Below are positions 1-7,929 of a stretch of 54,704 nt of DNA, one piece after another. The notes under the pieces were generated by a model. The model searched no databases. It was given only the letters and a program-made list of their open reading frames with translations, and was not told the DNA's origin. The stretch is from an uncultured Bacteroidales bacterium (GTDB taxonomy: Bacteria > Bacteroidota > Bacteroidia > Bacteroidales > Muribaculaceae). Position 1 is the stretch's first letter; the number at the start of each line of letters is the position of its first letter. The position numbers were made by a program, and so were the translations under genes. Where the stretch lies: assembly GCA_902760865.1 (NCBI GenBank), contig CACWID010000020.1, positions 1 to 54,704 on the forward strand, read 5' to 3'.

Positions 1-82
1 TCATTACCTTAACACAACAAAGGTAATGAAAGCCGTGCGGCGATGAAAGTTTATTCGTTAAACTTCCATCGCCGCAAAGTTA
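1..82 (-). promoter_or_regulatory. Leftward promoter/leader region of a gene beyond the left edge
   Basis: Read on the minus strand, a -7 type box TAACTTTG lies at 82-75 and a second, TACCTTTG, at 25-18. A long hairpin (37-45 with 67-75, then 47-53 with 59-65, one mismatch) sits where the leader of the first promoter would start. A second hairpin pairs 1-10 with 20-29 perfectly. No coding region is visible. The likely role is the 5' leader of a leftward gene starting before position 1; the gene itself is not seen. Confidence 0.45.
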
Positions 83-138
83 GGGTACTTATTGTTTTCC
101 TTTTATCATCAACGACCCGATAACTTGAGATAGCGGCA

Positions 139-678
139 CTACATCTTCTTAGAAAGGTCATCCAGCCGGTCGATGATCTCCTCGTCGCGGCGAGTCTTAA
201 TGTTCCTTAAAATATCGTCATGGAAGTAGGAGTATATCACCAATCCAACCACTACTGCCACGGACACCAATTCCAGCAATATCCAATACCGGTCATCAAG
301 ATAGAATATATCGTACCATAACGATGGAGAGCATAAAACAATTCCAAACCCGATGAGGTAAGCAGCATTGCGGTCATTCTTAAACCTCTTTTCATACCAA
401 TGCAACAGCTGATCTGGCATATCGAGGCTGCGCTGCTTGTAGAGAAACCACAGGTTGTTCACAACCATCCAGCCCGATGCAACACAACCGACTGACAACA
501 AGCAGATAAGAGGAACCCTGATTTTTTCCAGATCTCCCCATGTTTTCACGAGAGCTATGGTAGCGAGCAAGATCACCACAGCGATGCACAGTCCAATGAT
601 GGCTTGGAACCGACACAGAGCCTTGATCTTATCAAACTGCTCACCTCTGCTCAGCTTATCTAATTCTGCGTACTTCAT
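139..678 (-). CDS. Small multi-pass membrane protein, function unknown
   Basis: 179 residues, starting at ATG 678 and ending in TAG. Four hydrophobic stretches (about residues 26-46, 54-76, 105-123 and 132-152) predict a four-helix inner-membrane protein with a charged cytoplasmic N-terminus and a charged C-terminal tail containing RRDEEIIDRLDDL. I recognise no domain. It stands alone, transcribed leftward, with a promoter of the shared type described at 744-784. The nearest rightward gene is divergent. The composition is more AT-rich than the acyltransferase next door. Confidence 0.7.
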   Translation of the reverse strand: MKYAELDKLSRGEQFDKIKALCRFQAIIGLCIAVVILLATIALVKTWGDLEKIRVPLICLLSVGCVASGWMVVNNLWFLYKQRSLDMPDQLLHWYEKRFKNDRNAAYLIGFGIVLCSPSLWYDIFYLDDRYWILLELVSVAVVVGLVIYSYFHDDILRNIKTRRDEEIIDRLDDLSKKM

Positions 679-743
679 AATGCCCCGTATTTAGTTGGTT
701 AATAATCTTATTATTTAGACTCACTTGAGCAGAAAAAGTTACA

Positions 744-784
744 CAAAAACAGCGATAATTATTCGCCAAACCCTTCATTTTCTT
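744..784 (-). promoter_or_regulatory. Promoter P1 of the shared AAATGAAG-n-GTTT module
   Basis: On the minus strand AAATGAAGGGTTTGG (about 780-766) is followed 14 bases later by TGTTTTTG (751-744), which occupies the place of the -7 box in three sister promoters (53123-53158, 53927-53962, 54563-54598). The -7 box is diverged here (TGTTTTTG rather than TACCTTTG). It points at the membrane gene ending at 139. The rest of the 695-996 intergenic stretch holds only this and the rightward promoter at 898-929. Confidence 0.45.
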
Positions 785-897
785 CTAGATTTGGACAAAT
801 CGACCTGCGGCACGCTATAATTCTAGGGCCTTGGCGTGGCCTCAATTCGCGGCTGATGGGTTAAATTTGTCTGTGTCTCAACAAAATCAAATCAAAA

Positions 898-929
898 TTT
901 GGCATTTTGCGCTTTTAGCACTAATTTTG
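898..929 (+). promoter_or_regulatory. Bacteroidota-type promoter
   Basis: TTTG at 898-901 and TAATTTTG at 922-929 are separated by 20 bases, matching the Bacteroidota -33/-7 arrangement. It points at the acyltransferase starting at 997. Confidence 0.55.
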
Positions 930-996
930 TGGGTTAAGAACTATTGAACCAAAAACTGGGAGGGGTCGCATTGCTCCTCCACAACACTTAACCACT

Positions 997-2178
997 ATGA
1001 TAGAAAACGAGAACATACCCATTCCATTGGAGTATCAGGACATCTGCCCGATTCCTGACAAGGACTTCCAGACAGCGATGACCATTCTGGTTCAGGAACC
1101 TGGTTTCCAGAAGATTGTATCCATGGCATTGCCCAACTACAAGTACTCGGAGTTTAAGCACGTGCTGCTGGGCATCAACTCCAAGCATGAGTTCCAGGTC
1201 AAGGTGATGAAGCCCTTCATGGAAGGCCTCATGGCCAAGACGGCGACCACGCTCACCGTCAGCGGCAAGGAGAACCTCGATAAGGAGGTGCCCTACACCT
1301 TTATCACCAACCACCGCGACATCGTCCTCGACTCGGCACAGCTCAGCTACCTGCTCATCAAGGGCGGCCGCGATGCGTGCGAAATCGCCATCGGCAACAA
1401 CCTGCTCATCTATGACTGGATCACCAAGCTCGTGCGCATGAACAAGAGCTTCATCGTCAAGCGCAACCTGGGCCGCATCCAGACGCTCACCGCCGCCGTC
1501 CAGCTCTCGGGCTACATGCACTTTGCCGTCCAGCAGAAGAATGCTTCTCTGTGGATCGCACAGCGCGAGGGACGCTGCAAGGACAGCAACGACCGCACGC
1601 AGGAGAGCCTCGTCAAGATGCTCGCCTATGGCAACCGCGACAAGCCCTTCATCCAGAGCTTGAAGGAGCTCAACATCGCGCCCATCTCCATCAGCTATGA
1701 GTATGATCCCAACGACTACCTCAAGGCCAAGGAGTTCCTGTGCAAGAGCAAGAATCCCAACTGGCGCAAGTCGCCCGACGACGACCTCATCAGCATGAAG
1801 ACCGGCATCATCGGACACAAGGGCGAGGTGCACTATGCCTTCACGCCCTGCATCAACGAGGAGCTGGACAACATTCCCGAAGGCCTTGACAAGTTCCTCG
1901 AGGTGGACCGCGTGTGCGCCATCATCGACCACGCCATCCATCAGAACTACAAGATCTTCAAGACCAACTACATCGCCCACGACATCCTCTTCGACGACAA
2001 GCACTTTGCCGACAAGTACACCCAGGAGGAGCGCGAGGCGTTCGAGCAGTACCTCTCGTCCCAGATCGACAAGACCGAGGGCATGAAGCTCAGCGAGGCA
2101 GACCGCTTCTACATGTACAACAAGATGTTGCAGATGTACAGCAACCCGCTCAGCAACTACCTCGAGGCAACCAAGTAA
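997..2178 (+). CDS. LPLAT-superfamily acyltransferase (glycerophosphate acyltransferase-like)
   Basis: 393 residues from ATG 997 to TAA. It probably transfers an acyl chain in glycerophospholipid or lipid A-type lipid synthesis at the inner face of the membrane. The family signature is NHRDIVLD at about residues 105-112, followed by KRNLGR (155-160) and a block-III-like IAQREGRCKD (187-196). The His-Asp spacing is HX5D rather than the usual HX4D, although the Arg-Asp after the His could supply the charge. There is no signal peptide or clear transmembrane helix. It is a single-gene unit with its own promoter. The acyl substrate cannot be told from sequence. Confidence 0.8.
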   Translation: MIENENIPIPLEYQDICPIPDKDFQTAMTILVQEPGFQKIVSMALPNYKYSEFKHVLLGINSKHEFQVKVMKPFMEGLMAKTATTLTVSGKENLDKEVPYTFITNHRDIVLDSAQLSYLLIKGGRDACEIAIGNNLLIYDWITKLVRMNKSFIVKRNLGRIQTLTAAVQLSGYMHFAVQQKNASLWIAQREGRCKDSNDRTQESLVKMLAYGNRDKPFIQSLKELNIAPISISYEYDPNDYLKAKEFLCKSKNPNWRKSPDDDLISMKTGIIGHKGEVHYAFTPCINEELDNIPEGLDKFLEVDRVCAIIDHAIHQNYKIFKTNYIAHDILFDDKHFADKYTQEEREAFEQYLSSQIDKTEGMKLSEADRFYMYNKMLQMYSNPLSNYLEATK

Positions 2179-2215
2179 GCCATGTAGAGGCTGTGCCAAA
2201 ATTGCTACTCGGTAA

Positions 2216-2308
2216 TATAACCGTGCTATCGCACGGGAAATTAAACAAATTTTTAAATTAAAATTTTATAATTAATTTGATTAATTTCCCGCCCGCAGGG
2301 CGGTTATA
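2216..2308. repeat. Intergenic palindromic element: AT-rich core between two GC hairpins
   Basis: The outer arms TATAACCG (2216-2223) and CGGTTATA (2301-2308) are inverted. Just inside, each side carries its own perfect hairpin: CCGTGC/GCACGG (2221-2236) and CCGCCC/GGGCGG (2289-2303). Between them a long AT-rich inverted repeat begins and ends with GGGAAATTAA / TTAATTTCCC. The whole can fold as one long arm or as two hairpins. It lies between the acyltransferase stop and the metallophosphoesterase; it may terminate transcription or be a small non-autonomous mobile repeat. Confidence 0.6.
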
Positions 2309-2355
2309 GTTCTAGCAGTTGATTATGACACATCCTCCTTGTGAATGACGAAACT

Positions 2356-2377
2356 GAGACGCAAGATTTTGCGTCTC
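2356..2377. repeat. Short palindrome GAGACGCAA-n4-TTGCGTCTC
   Basis: Perfect 9-bp arms around a four-base loop, 18 bases upstream of the start codon at 2395 and immediately before the AGAAGG-like ribosome-binding site. Position suggests an effect on translation or on the 5' end of the message, but this is only inferred. A GTG at 2341 would read through it, which argues against that start. Confidence 0.6.
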
Positions 2378-2394
2378 TACAAGAAGGTCTAAAA

Positions 2395-3570
2395 ATGAAA
2401 ATTCATTGGGCAGGATTAATCGTCGTGGCGGTGCTCTGCATCGCCATGGACGTTTATATCTGTCGGCGTCTGCGGCGCAACGGCTACCGCTGGCTGGCGT
2501 GGTTCAATGCCGCACTGGCAGTATTGACAGCGGCACTGGCAACCGCCATCGCCGTCATGCCGTTGGGCGAGGCCACGACATCCAACAGTGCCTTTGTCAC
2601 GGGCCAGTACATGCTCTACACCTTCTTCGCACTGCTTGCCCCCAAGGCACTGGGCATGCTGGTCTATGGCATCGGACGGCTCATCAGGCAGCGATGGATG
2701 ACGGTGTGCGCCTTCATCGTCGCGGCACTGGTGTTCGGCATCATGTGGTGGGGAGCCATTGTCACGCCGGGCAAAATTGATGTGCGTGAGGTGGAGATGG
2801 CGTTTGACAACCTGCCCGACGCTTTCGACGGCTACCGCATCGTCCAGTGGAGCGATGCCCACCTGGGCACTTACAACGGCCGCACGGCCATCGTCGAGCG
2901 GCAGATCAAGGCCATCAATGACCTGCATCCCGACATGATCTGCTTCACGGGCGACCTCGTGAGCCGTGAGACAGCCGAGGCCCTCCCCTATCGCGACATC
3001 CTCGCCTCCCTGCATGCCCCGGACGGTGTTTTCTCGGTCCTGGGCAACCATGACTACGACAACTACGTCACTTGGGCCGACGAGCGCGCCAAGCTCGACG
3101 ACCGCAAGGCCCTGTGCGACCTGCAGACGGCGATGGGGTGGAAACTGCTCAACGATGACCATGTCATCATCCGTCGTGGCGACGACCAGCTGGTGCTCAT
3201 CGGTACCGAGAACTTCGGCGACCGCCCGTTCGAGAAGCGCGGCAACCTCGCCAAGGCCTACAGCGGCCTGAATGACGGCAACTTCAAGATCCTGCTGCAG
3301 CACAACCCCTATGCCTGGCGAGCCAACACGCTCACCAACAGCAACATCGACCTGATGCTCGCGGGCCACACCCACGCGTTCCAGATGATGCTCACCGTGG
3401 GCAACTGGCGCTGGTCCCCGGCCTGCTTTCGTTACCGCGAGTGGGGCGGCGACTACAGCGAGGGCGACCGCCACCTCTACGTCAACATCGGCACGGGCAT
3501 GGTGGGACCGCCCATGCGCATCGGCGCCACGCCCGAGATCACCGTCATCACGCTTAAAAAGAGTCGCTAG
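2395..3570 (+). CDS. Membrane-anchored calcineurin-like metallophosphoesterase
   Basis: 391 residues from ATG 2395. I prefer this start because AAGAAGG precedes it and an upstream GTG (2341) would translate a palindrome. Four N-terminal hydrophobic helices (first about 140 residues) are followed by a metallophosphoesterase domain with the full motif set: DAH in WSDAHLG, TGDLVS, GNHDYDN, LLQHNP and AGHTHAF. These residues bind two metal ions and hydrolyse phosphoesters, in this family often UDP-diacylglucosamine-like or cyclic nucleotide substrates; the real substrate is unknown. It ends in TAG inside a heptamer array and is probably co-transcribed with tex, 54 bases downstream. Confidence 0.88.
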   Translation: MKIHWAGLIVVAVLCIAMDVYICRRLRRNGYRWLAWFNAALAVLTAALATAIAVMPLGEATTSNSAFVTGQYMLYTFFALLAPKALGMLVYGIGRLIRQRWMTVCAFIVAALVFGIMWWGAIVTPGKIDVREVEMAFDNLPDAFDGYRIVQWSDAHLGTYNGRTAIVERQIKAINDLHPDMICFTGDLVSRETAEALPYRDILASLHAPDGVFSVLGNHDYDNYVTWADERAKLDDRKALCDLQTAMGWKLLNDDHVIIRRGDDQLVLIGTENFGDRPFEKRGNLAKAYSGLNDGNFKILLQHNPYAWRANTLTNSNIDLMLAGHTHAFQMMLTVGNWRWSPACFRYREWGGDYSEGDRHLYVNIGTGMVGPPMRIGATPEITVITLKKSR

Positions 3571-3597
3571 TCGCTAGTCACTAGTCGCTAGTTTAGT
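3563..3597. repeat. Heptamer array GTCGCTA x4
   Basis: Units GTCGCTA, GTCGCTA, GTCACTA, GTCGCTA and a degenerate GTTTAGT follow without spacing. The stop codon of the metallophosphoesterase (3568-3570) lies in the first unit. Because the period is 7, TAG falls in all three frames. Confidence 0.85.
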
Positions 3598-3624
3598 TTA
3601 ATTCGTGCAATTTGTAGTTTAGAA

Positions 3625-5766
3625 ATGGCAACTCAACTCTCGACCCTCATCTCCCAGGAGCTCAACATCCCCCTCAACCAGGTGGCCGGCACCGTCAATC
3701 TGCTTGACGAGGGCGCCACCATCCCCTTCATCAGCCGTTACCGCAAGGAGGTGACGGGCAACCTCGACGATTTCTCCATCCAGTCCATCGACCAGCGCCT
3801 GCGCTACTACCGCGAACTGGAGAAGCGCCGCGCCACCATCCTCAAGACCATCGAGGCCCAGGACAAGCTCACGCCCGAACTGGCCGACCGCATCAACAAC
3901 TGCTGGGATGCCAACACGCTCGAGGACATCTACCTGCCTTACAAGCCCAAACGCAAAACCCGCGCCGAGGCAGCACGACAACTGGGACTGGAGCCGCTGG
4001 CCAAGATCATCATGTCTCAGCGTGGCGGCAACATCGAGGAACGGGCACGGCAGTTCGTCGATGGCGACAAGGTGCCCGACACTGATGCCGCCATCACTGG
4101 CGCCCAGGACATCATCGCCGAGTGGGTAAGCGAGAACGAGGCGGTGCGCAATGCCGTCCGCCGTGGCTTCAAGTATGACGCCAGGTTGGTGTCCCACTTC
4201 GTCAAGGGCAAGGAGATTGAGGGCCGCAACTATGAGAACTACTACGAGTACTCGATGCCGTTGAAGCGCGTCTCCTCCCACCAGCTGCTGGCCATCCGCC
4301 GCGGCGAGAAGGAAGGTTTCCTCAAGGTGGGCATCGAGATCAATGACGACCGCACGCTTGACAACATCGCACGCATCGTCGTCAAGGGCAATGGTGAGGC
4401 ATCACAGCTCGTCGAGGAGGCTGCCGAGGACAGCTTCAAGCGCCTCGTCAAGCCCTCTATCGAGACCGAGTTCGCCACGGCCGCCAAGCTCAAGGCCGAC
4501 GATGAGGCCATCGAGACGTTTGCCCAGAACGTGCGCCAACTACTGTTCGCGCCGCCCCTGGGCCGCAAGCGCGTCCTGGCAGTGGATCCGGGCTTCAGGA
4601 CCGGTTGCAAGGTCGTCTGCCTCGATGAGCAGGGCAGCCTGCTCCACCACGACGTGATCTACCCCACTGCACCGCACAACGACATCGAGGGCGCCACCAA
4701 GAAGATCCACTCCCTCACCGAGGCCTACAAGATTGACGCCATCGCCCTGGGCAACGGCACGGCAAGCCGCGAGACGGAGCGCTTCCTGAAGCGCATCCGC
4801 TACCGCAGGCCTATCGACGTGTTTGTCGTCAGCGAGAATGGCGCATCCATCTACAGCGCCAGCAAGATTGCCCGCGACGAGTTCCCCGACAAGGATGTGA
4901 CCGTGCGCGGTGCCGTCTCCATCGGCCGCCGACTGCTCGACCCGCTGGCCGAACTGGTCAAGATTGACCCGAAGTCCATCGGCGTGGGCCAGTATCAGCA
5001 CGATGTCGATCAAACGCGGCTCAAGGAGGCGCTCGACTTCACCGTCCAGAGCTGCGTGAACAGCGTCGGCGTGAACGTCAACACCGCTTCCAAGGAACTG
5101 CTCACCTATATCGCCGGCCTGGGGCCCGCCCTGGCACAGAACATCGTGGACTACCGTGCCGCCAACGGCCACTTCACGTCGCGCCAGCAGTTGCTCAAGG
5201 TGCCCAAACTGGGGCCCAAGACCTTTGAGCAGGCGGCAGGCTTCCTGCGCGTCCCCGAGAGCGACAATCCGCTGGACAACAGCGCCGTCCACCCTGAGCG
5301 TTACGCCCTGGTGCAGCAGATGGCCAAGGACTGCGGCTGCACCATCGCCGACCTGATCCGGGACAAGGCCCAGCGCGACAAGATTGACCCGCGGCGCTAC
5401 CTCTCGCAGGACGTCGGCGAGCCCACCCTGCGCGACATCATGAGCGAGCTTGAGAAGCCCGGCCGCGACCCGCGCTCCACGGTACAGGTATGGGAGTTTG
5501 ACGACGCCGTCAACGACATCAAGGACCTGCGCGAGGGCATGGAGCTGAACGGCATCGTCACCAACGTCACCCAGTTCGGCGCCTTCGTCGACCTGGGCAT
5601 ACACAAGGACGGCCTGGTCCATGTCTCACAGATGCCCCAGAAGGGTCTCCCCGCCGCCCGCCAGGTCCACGTCCACCAGCACGTCCGCGCCCGCGTCACC
5701 AGCATCGACATGGAACGCGGCCGCATCGCCCTCTCCATGCGCAACCTCGACCAACCCAAGCAGTAA
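3625..5766 (+). CDS. tex: Tex-family RNA-binding transcriptional accessory protein
   Basis: 713 residues, typical for Tex. The order is a helical N-terminal Tex domain (residues 1-190), a central region, a YqgF/RNase H-like domain opening with RVLAVDPGFRTGCKVV (about 313-328), helix-hairpin-helix motifs (VNVNTASKELL and GLGPALAQNIVDYR, about 480-550), and a C-terminal S1 RNA-binding domain (GMELNGIVTNVTQFGAFVDLG, from about 635). Tex is a cytoplasmic nucleic-acid-binding factor linked to RNA metabolism and transcription. The start ATG at 3625 follows the metallophosphoesterase without a visible promoter. All domains are complete. Confidence 0.95.
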   Translation: MATQLSTLISQELNIPLNQVAGTVNLLDEGATIPFISRYRKEVTGNLDDFSIQSIDQRLRYYRELEKRRATILKTIEAQDKLTPELADRINNCWDANTLEDIYLPYKPKRKTRAEAARQLGLEPLAKIIMSQRGGNIEERARQFVDGDKVPDTDAAITGAQDIIAEWVSENEAVRNAVRRGFKYDARLVSHFVKGKEIEGRNYENYYEYSMPLKRVSSHQLLAIRRGEKEGFLKVGIEINDDRTLDNIARIVVKGNGEASQLVEEAAEDSFKRLVKPSIETEFATAAKLKADDEAIETFAQNVRQLLFAPPLGRKRVLAVDPGFRTGCKVVCLDEQGSLLHHDVIYPTAPHNDIEGATKKIHSLTEAYKIDAIALGNGTASRETERFLKRIRYRRPIDVFVVSENGASIYSASKIARDEFPDKDVTVRGAVSIGRRLLDPLAELVKIDPKSIGVGQYQHDVDQTRLKEALDFTVQSCVNSVGVNVNTASKELLTYIAGLGPALAQNIVDYRAANGHFTSRQQLLKVPKLGPKTFEQAAGFLRVPESDNPLDNSAVHPERYALVQQMAKDCGCTIADLIRDKAQRDKIDPRRYLSQDVGEPTLRDIMSELEKPGRDPRSTVQVWEFDDAVNDIKDLREGMELNGIVTNVTQFGAFVDLGIHKDGLVHVSQMPQKGLPAARQVHVHQHVRARVTSIDMERGRIALSMRNLDQPKQ

Positions 5767-5818
5767 GACAACGTTAGTTCAATGAATAAGTCCACCGATA
5801 GTGAGCACGTTAGCAACT

Positions 5819-5948
5819 CCCCCTCTAAGATTAGAGGGGGCCGGGGGGCGTTGATACCCCAAGAGAAAGTGCTTTGATGGTAAATCATACTCCTCCGGCG
5901 CTACGCGCCACCTCTCCTATCTTAGGGGAGGAATTGAGTATCAGCAAC
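5819..5948 (-). repeat. Dispersed palindromic repeat R1, copy 1 (minus orientation)
   Basis: On the minus strand this matches the repeat at 43447-43622: CAATTCCTCCCCTAAGATAG, then a GGCGC-n3-GCGCC hairpin, GGAGGAGTATGATT, CAAAGCACTT, and a TCAACGCCCC segment. It ends in a perfect 10-bp palindrome, CCCCCTCTAA-GA-TTAGAGGGGG (5819-5840). The two copies are in opposite orientation and both intergenic, directly after a stop codon region. The composition of several hairpins suggests a REP/BIME-like or MITE-like element. Confidence 0.7.
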
Positions 5949-5980
5949 TTATTTACATTGAACTCACATTAAGATAAACA

Positions 5981-6250
5981 ATGAGAACGTTCCTCTTTGC
6001 CACGATCATCAACCTTGTCATCGCCCTGACCGCAGTAGCGATGAACCCCGAGCCCCAGCCATTCGAGGCTCCTTTCGCCGTCGCCAAGGTCACAAAAACT
6101 AAGGCAAAAAACAAGAAGCGCAAAAGCAAGAAGAAATCCACGCCAAAGAAAACCGCCAAGAAGAAGAAATCGTACCAAGTCAACAAATACTGGGAAATGG
6201 GCTACGACGAAGGCTTCATCGACGGCCGCGCCGACCACACTGGCTACTAA
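5981..6250 (+). CDS. Small Lys-rich secreted protein, function unknown
   Basis: 89 residues. A hydrophobic N-terminus (MRTFLFATIINLVIALTAVA) looks like a signal peptide. It is followed by a proline-containing linker and a very basic stretch of Lys-Lys and Lys-Ser runs (about residues 38-67), then a conserved-looking acidic/aromatic tail with YDEGFIDGRADHTGY. The basic stretch could bind nucleic acid, lipopolysaccharide or cell wall polymers; this is inference. The gene stands between the R1 repeat and the comM remnant. I do not recognise the family. Confidence 0.55.
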   Translation: MRTFLFATIINLVIALTAVAMNPEPQPFEAPFAVAKVTKTKAKNKKRKSKKKSTPKKTAKKKKSYQVNKYWEMGYDEGFIDGRADHTGY

Positions 6251-6324
6251 ACTCTCATTTTAGACTATTAGTGCCCAGTAAAAACTCTGTCCAATCAATG
6301 AGGGTATAGGGCCCCGAGCGAAAC

Positions 6325-6486
6325 CTTAGTCGCCATTCTCCCGCGCATACGCCCGAAACAACCTCTAGAGTCGCCCACACCATCGCCAACCTCAAAGGCA
6401 CCGCCGACGCCCTCGACCACCACATCATGGAAGCCATCGCCTACCGCAACCTCGACCGCCCCACTTACCTCGGCAGTAGCCTATAA
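6325..6486 (+). pseudogene. comM: Decayed C-terminal fragment of ComM/YifB (Mg-chelatase-like AAA protein)
   Basis: One frame (6370-6486) reads VAHTIANLKGT, HHIMEAIAYRNLDRP, then TAA. This matches the C-terminal signature of ComM/YifB (VARTIADL, HI-EAI-YR-LDR). The preceding SRAYAR of the same signature is in another frame (about 6337-6354) and is followed by TAG, so a frameshift and a stop separate the pieces. The large upstream part of the gene (about 450 residues) is absent. ComM is a helicase acting in natural transformation, so this copy is dead. Identification rests on about 45 residues. Confidence 0.55.
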
Positions 6487-6547
6487 TGGCAGACTGCAAA
6501 ATAGAGGCAGAAACCAATCACTAGGCTCTAATCATGCTCCTTCCCAA

Positions 6548-7246
6548 TTATCGTATCAACTGTCCCTTACCTTTCTGAGCCTTATCTTCAAAGGGCAAAT
6601 TGCCCTGTTTCTCTCCTTTAATAATCACTGGCATCTCAACTATTGCATAGTTGTCGTGAAAATGGTCGAGATCTTTGTCGCGCAGTCTTATACACCCTTC
6701 GCTATCGCGTCCAGGCATTTTGTCTTCGTTATTGGTACTTCCATGGATTCCAATGCCTGAGAATGGCGTTTCAAGGCGCATAAACCAGTGACCATAAGAT
6801 AGAATTGCCCCACGGCCATCACCAAAATCATGTGTCCATGTACTCGCATCTTGTATCTGCTTGATCTTGAAAGGCGCGCCAGGCGCAGACTCAGGCGTTT
6901 TCATGTCTCCTCGCTTTTCTTTTTGCCCTTTGTTTCGACTTAAGCATACAGGATAATGAGCAATGAGAGTTGTATCTCCATTTATATCGGCATAGACATA
7001 GAGCCGTAGTTCTTTCTTTGAGATTACAATAAATGCTTTAGTTTTATCTATAGGCTTATTATAATATACCTTTGACGTATCAGGGCGGTAGTTAAACCCT
7101 CCATCATCATTAATGAATTCTGCTTCACTATCATTTACAACTTGTTGATTGGGCATCGCTTCCTTTTTGCCACCACCCCCACATGATACTATCGCCATTA
7201 CGGTAAATAATATCATAAATAATTGATTAATCATTCGCATTTTCAC
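6548..7246 (-). CDS. L,D-transpeptidase (YkuD family) lipoprotein
   Basis: 232 residues. A lipoprotein signal ends in AIVSC with the lipid-attached Cys at 22. The YkuD catalytic domain spans about residues 70-215, with HGS (His168) and the SEGCIRL motif (catalytic Cys185), spaced as in the family. These enzymes cross-link peptidoglycan or attach proteins to it through a Cys-acyl intermediate in the periplasm. It is the last gene of the zinc-ribbon operon, 2 bases after the SH3-type gene. That makes cell-wall modification the only clear enzymatic output of the operon. The coding sequence is AT-leaning compared with the backbone. Confidence 0.88.
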   Translation of the reverse strand: MKMRMINQLFMILFTVMAIVSCGGGGKKEAMPNQQVVNDSEAEFINDDGGFNYRPDTSKVYYNKPIDKTKAFIVISKKELRLYVYADINGDTTLIAHYPVCLSRNKGQKEKRGDMKTPESAPGAPFKIKQIQDASTWTHDFGDGRGAILSYGHWFMRLETPFSGIGIHGSTNNEDKMPGRDSEGCIRLRDKDLDHFHDNYAIVEMPVIIKGEKQGNLPFEDKAQKGKGQLIR

Positions 7247-7248
7247 TA

Positions 7249-7926
7249 TTATTCTAAATATGTAAATTGTTTTGAGATAAATACCTCTCGACCTTTAAAA
7301 TTCACAAGATAGAAATCATCATACTCACCAACGCATTCTAATCGGTCCCCTTTATTGGGATGCAGGTTCTTTCCACTGCTATCGGTGATAATATTATAAT
7401 CATTAATTTCTGGGCTTGTGCGTAGTCTAACGTTTACACCAGTAACAACGACGAATCTTGTGAGTGCACCATCATCAGCATAATCATCAGCATAATCGGC
7501 AGCATAATCGGCAGCAGATTCAGCAGGCACGTCAGTAGCAATATGTGCATCCTCTTGAACGATCCCTGTCTGCTCTTCCAGGACTACAGTAGTGTCATCT
7601 GAGTAATAATCAAACATATCTATCATTACCTCTTGATCTGATTGATCTGCAAGCCGAGACGGCTCATATACCATTTTGTACAGAACAAAACCGCCAAGCG
7701 CAAGAACCGCCAAACTTAACAGAGCAATAACGGTTATTAACGTAGGAGAAGCTTTCTTCTTATATGATGGATTTATTGAATTATCGGGCTGAGAATAAGA
7801 TTGACTACCAGTGCGAGATTCATTCGGAGTCTCTTTGATAATTCTAACGGGTTCTCCACACTTCGGACAAGCCTTTGCCTTGTCAGAAATCATGCGTCCA
7901 CATTTACAACATTTAATCAGTGCCAT
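7249..7926 (-). CDS. Zinc-ribbon membrane protein with C-terminal SH3-like domain
   Basis: 225 residues beginning MALIKCCKCGRMISDKAKAC. Four cysteines (6, 9, 20, 23; CxxC-n10-CxxC) form a cytoplasmic zinc ribbon. One transmembrane helix follows at about 57-80, then an acidic linker with a short YADDYADD repeat. The periplasmic C-terminus (about 158-225) resembles a bacterial SH3-type cell-wall-binding fold (VRLRTSPEI, GDRLECVGEYDDFYLVNFKGREVFI). The zinc-ribbon head is nearly the same as in the three genes upstream. Spacing to neighbours is 2-3 bases, so translation is probably coupled. Exact function is unknown. Confidence 0.75.
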   Translation of the reverse strand: MALIKCCKCGRMISDKAKACPKCGEPVRIIKETPNESRTGSQSYSQPDNSINPSYKKKASPTLITVIALLSLAVLALGGFVLYKMVYEPSRLADQSDQEVMIDMFDYYSDDTTVVLEEQTGIVQEDAHIATDVPAESAADYAADYADDYADDGALTRFVVVTGVNVRLRTSPEINDYNIITDSSGKNLHPNKGDRLECVGEYDDFYLVNFKGREVFISKQFTYLE

Positions 7927-7929
7927 AAT

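Noticed and set aside
988-2199. Long open frame antisense to the acyltransferase (403 codons)
   Set aside because: It mirrors a real gene with GC-rich codons; the translation is Leu/Val/Asp/Gly-rich with no domain, and the sense frame has clear motifs. The same applies to antisense frames at 2416-3474, 4540-5622, 13000-13713, 27368-28162 and 47757-48761.
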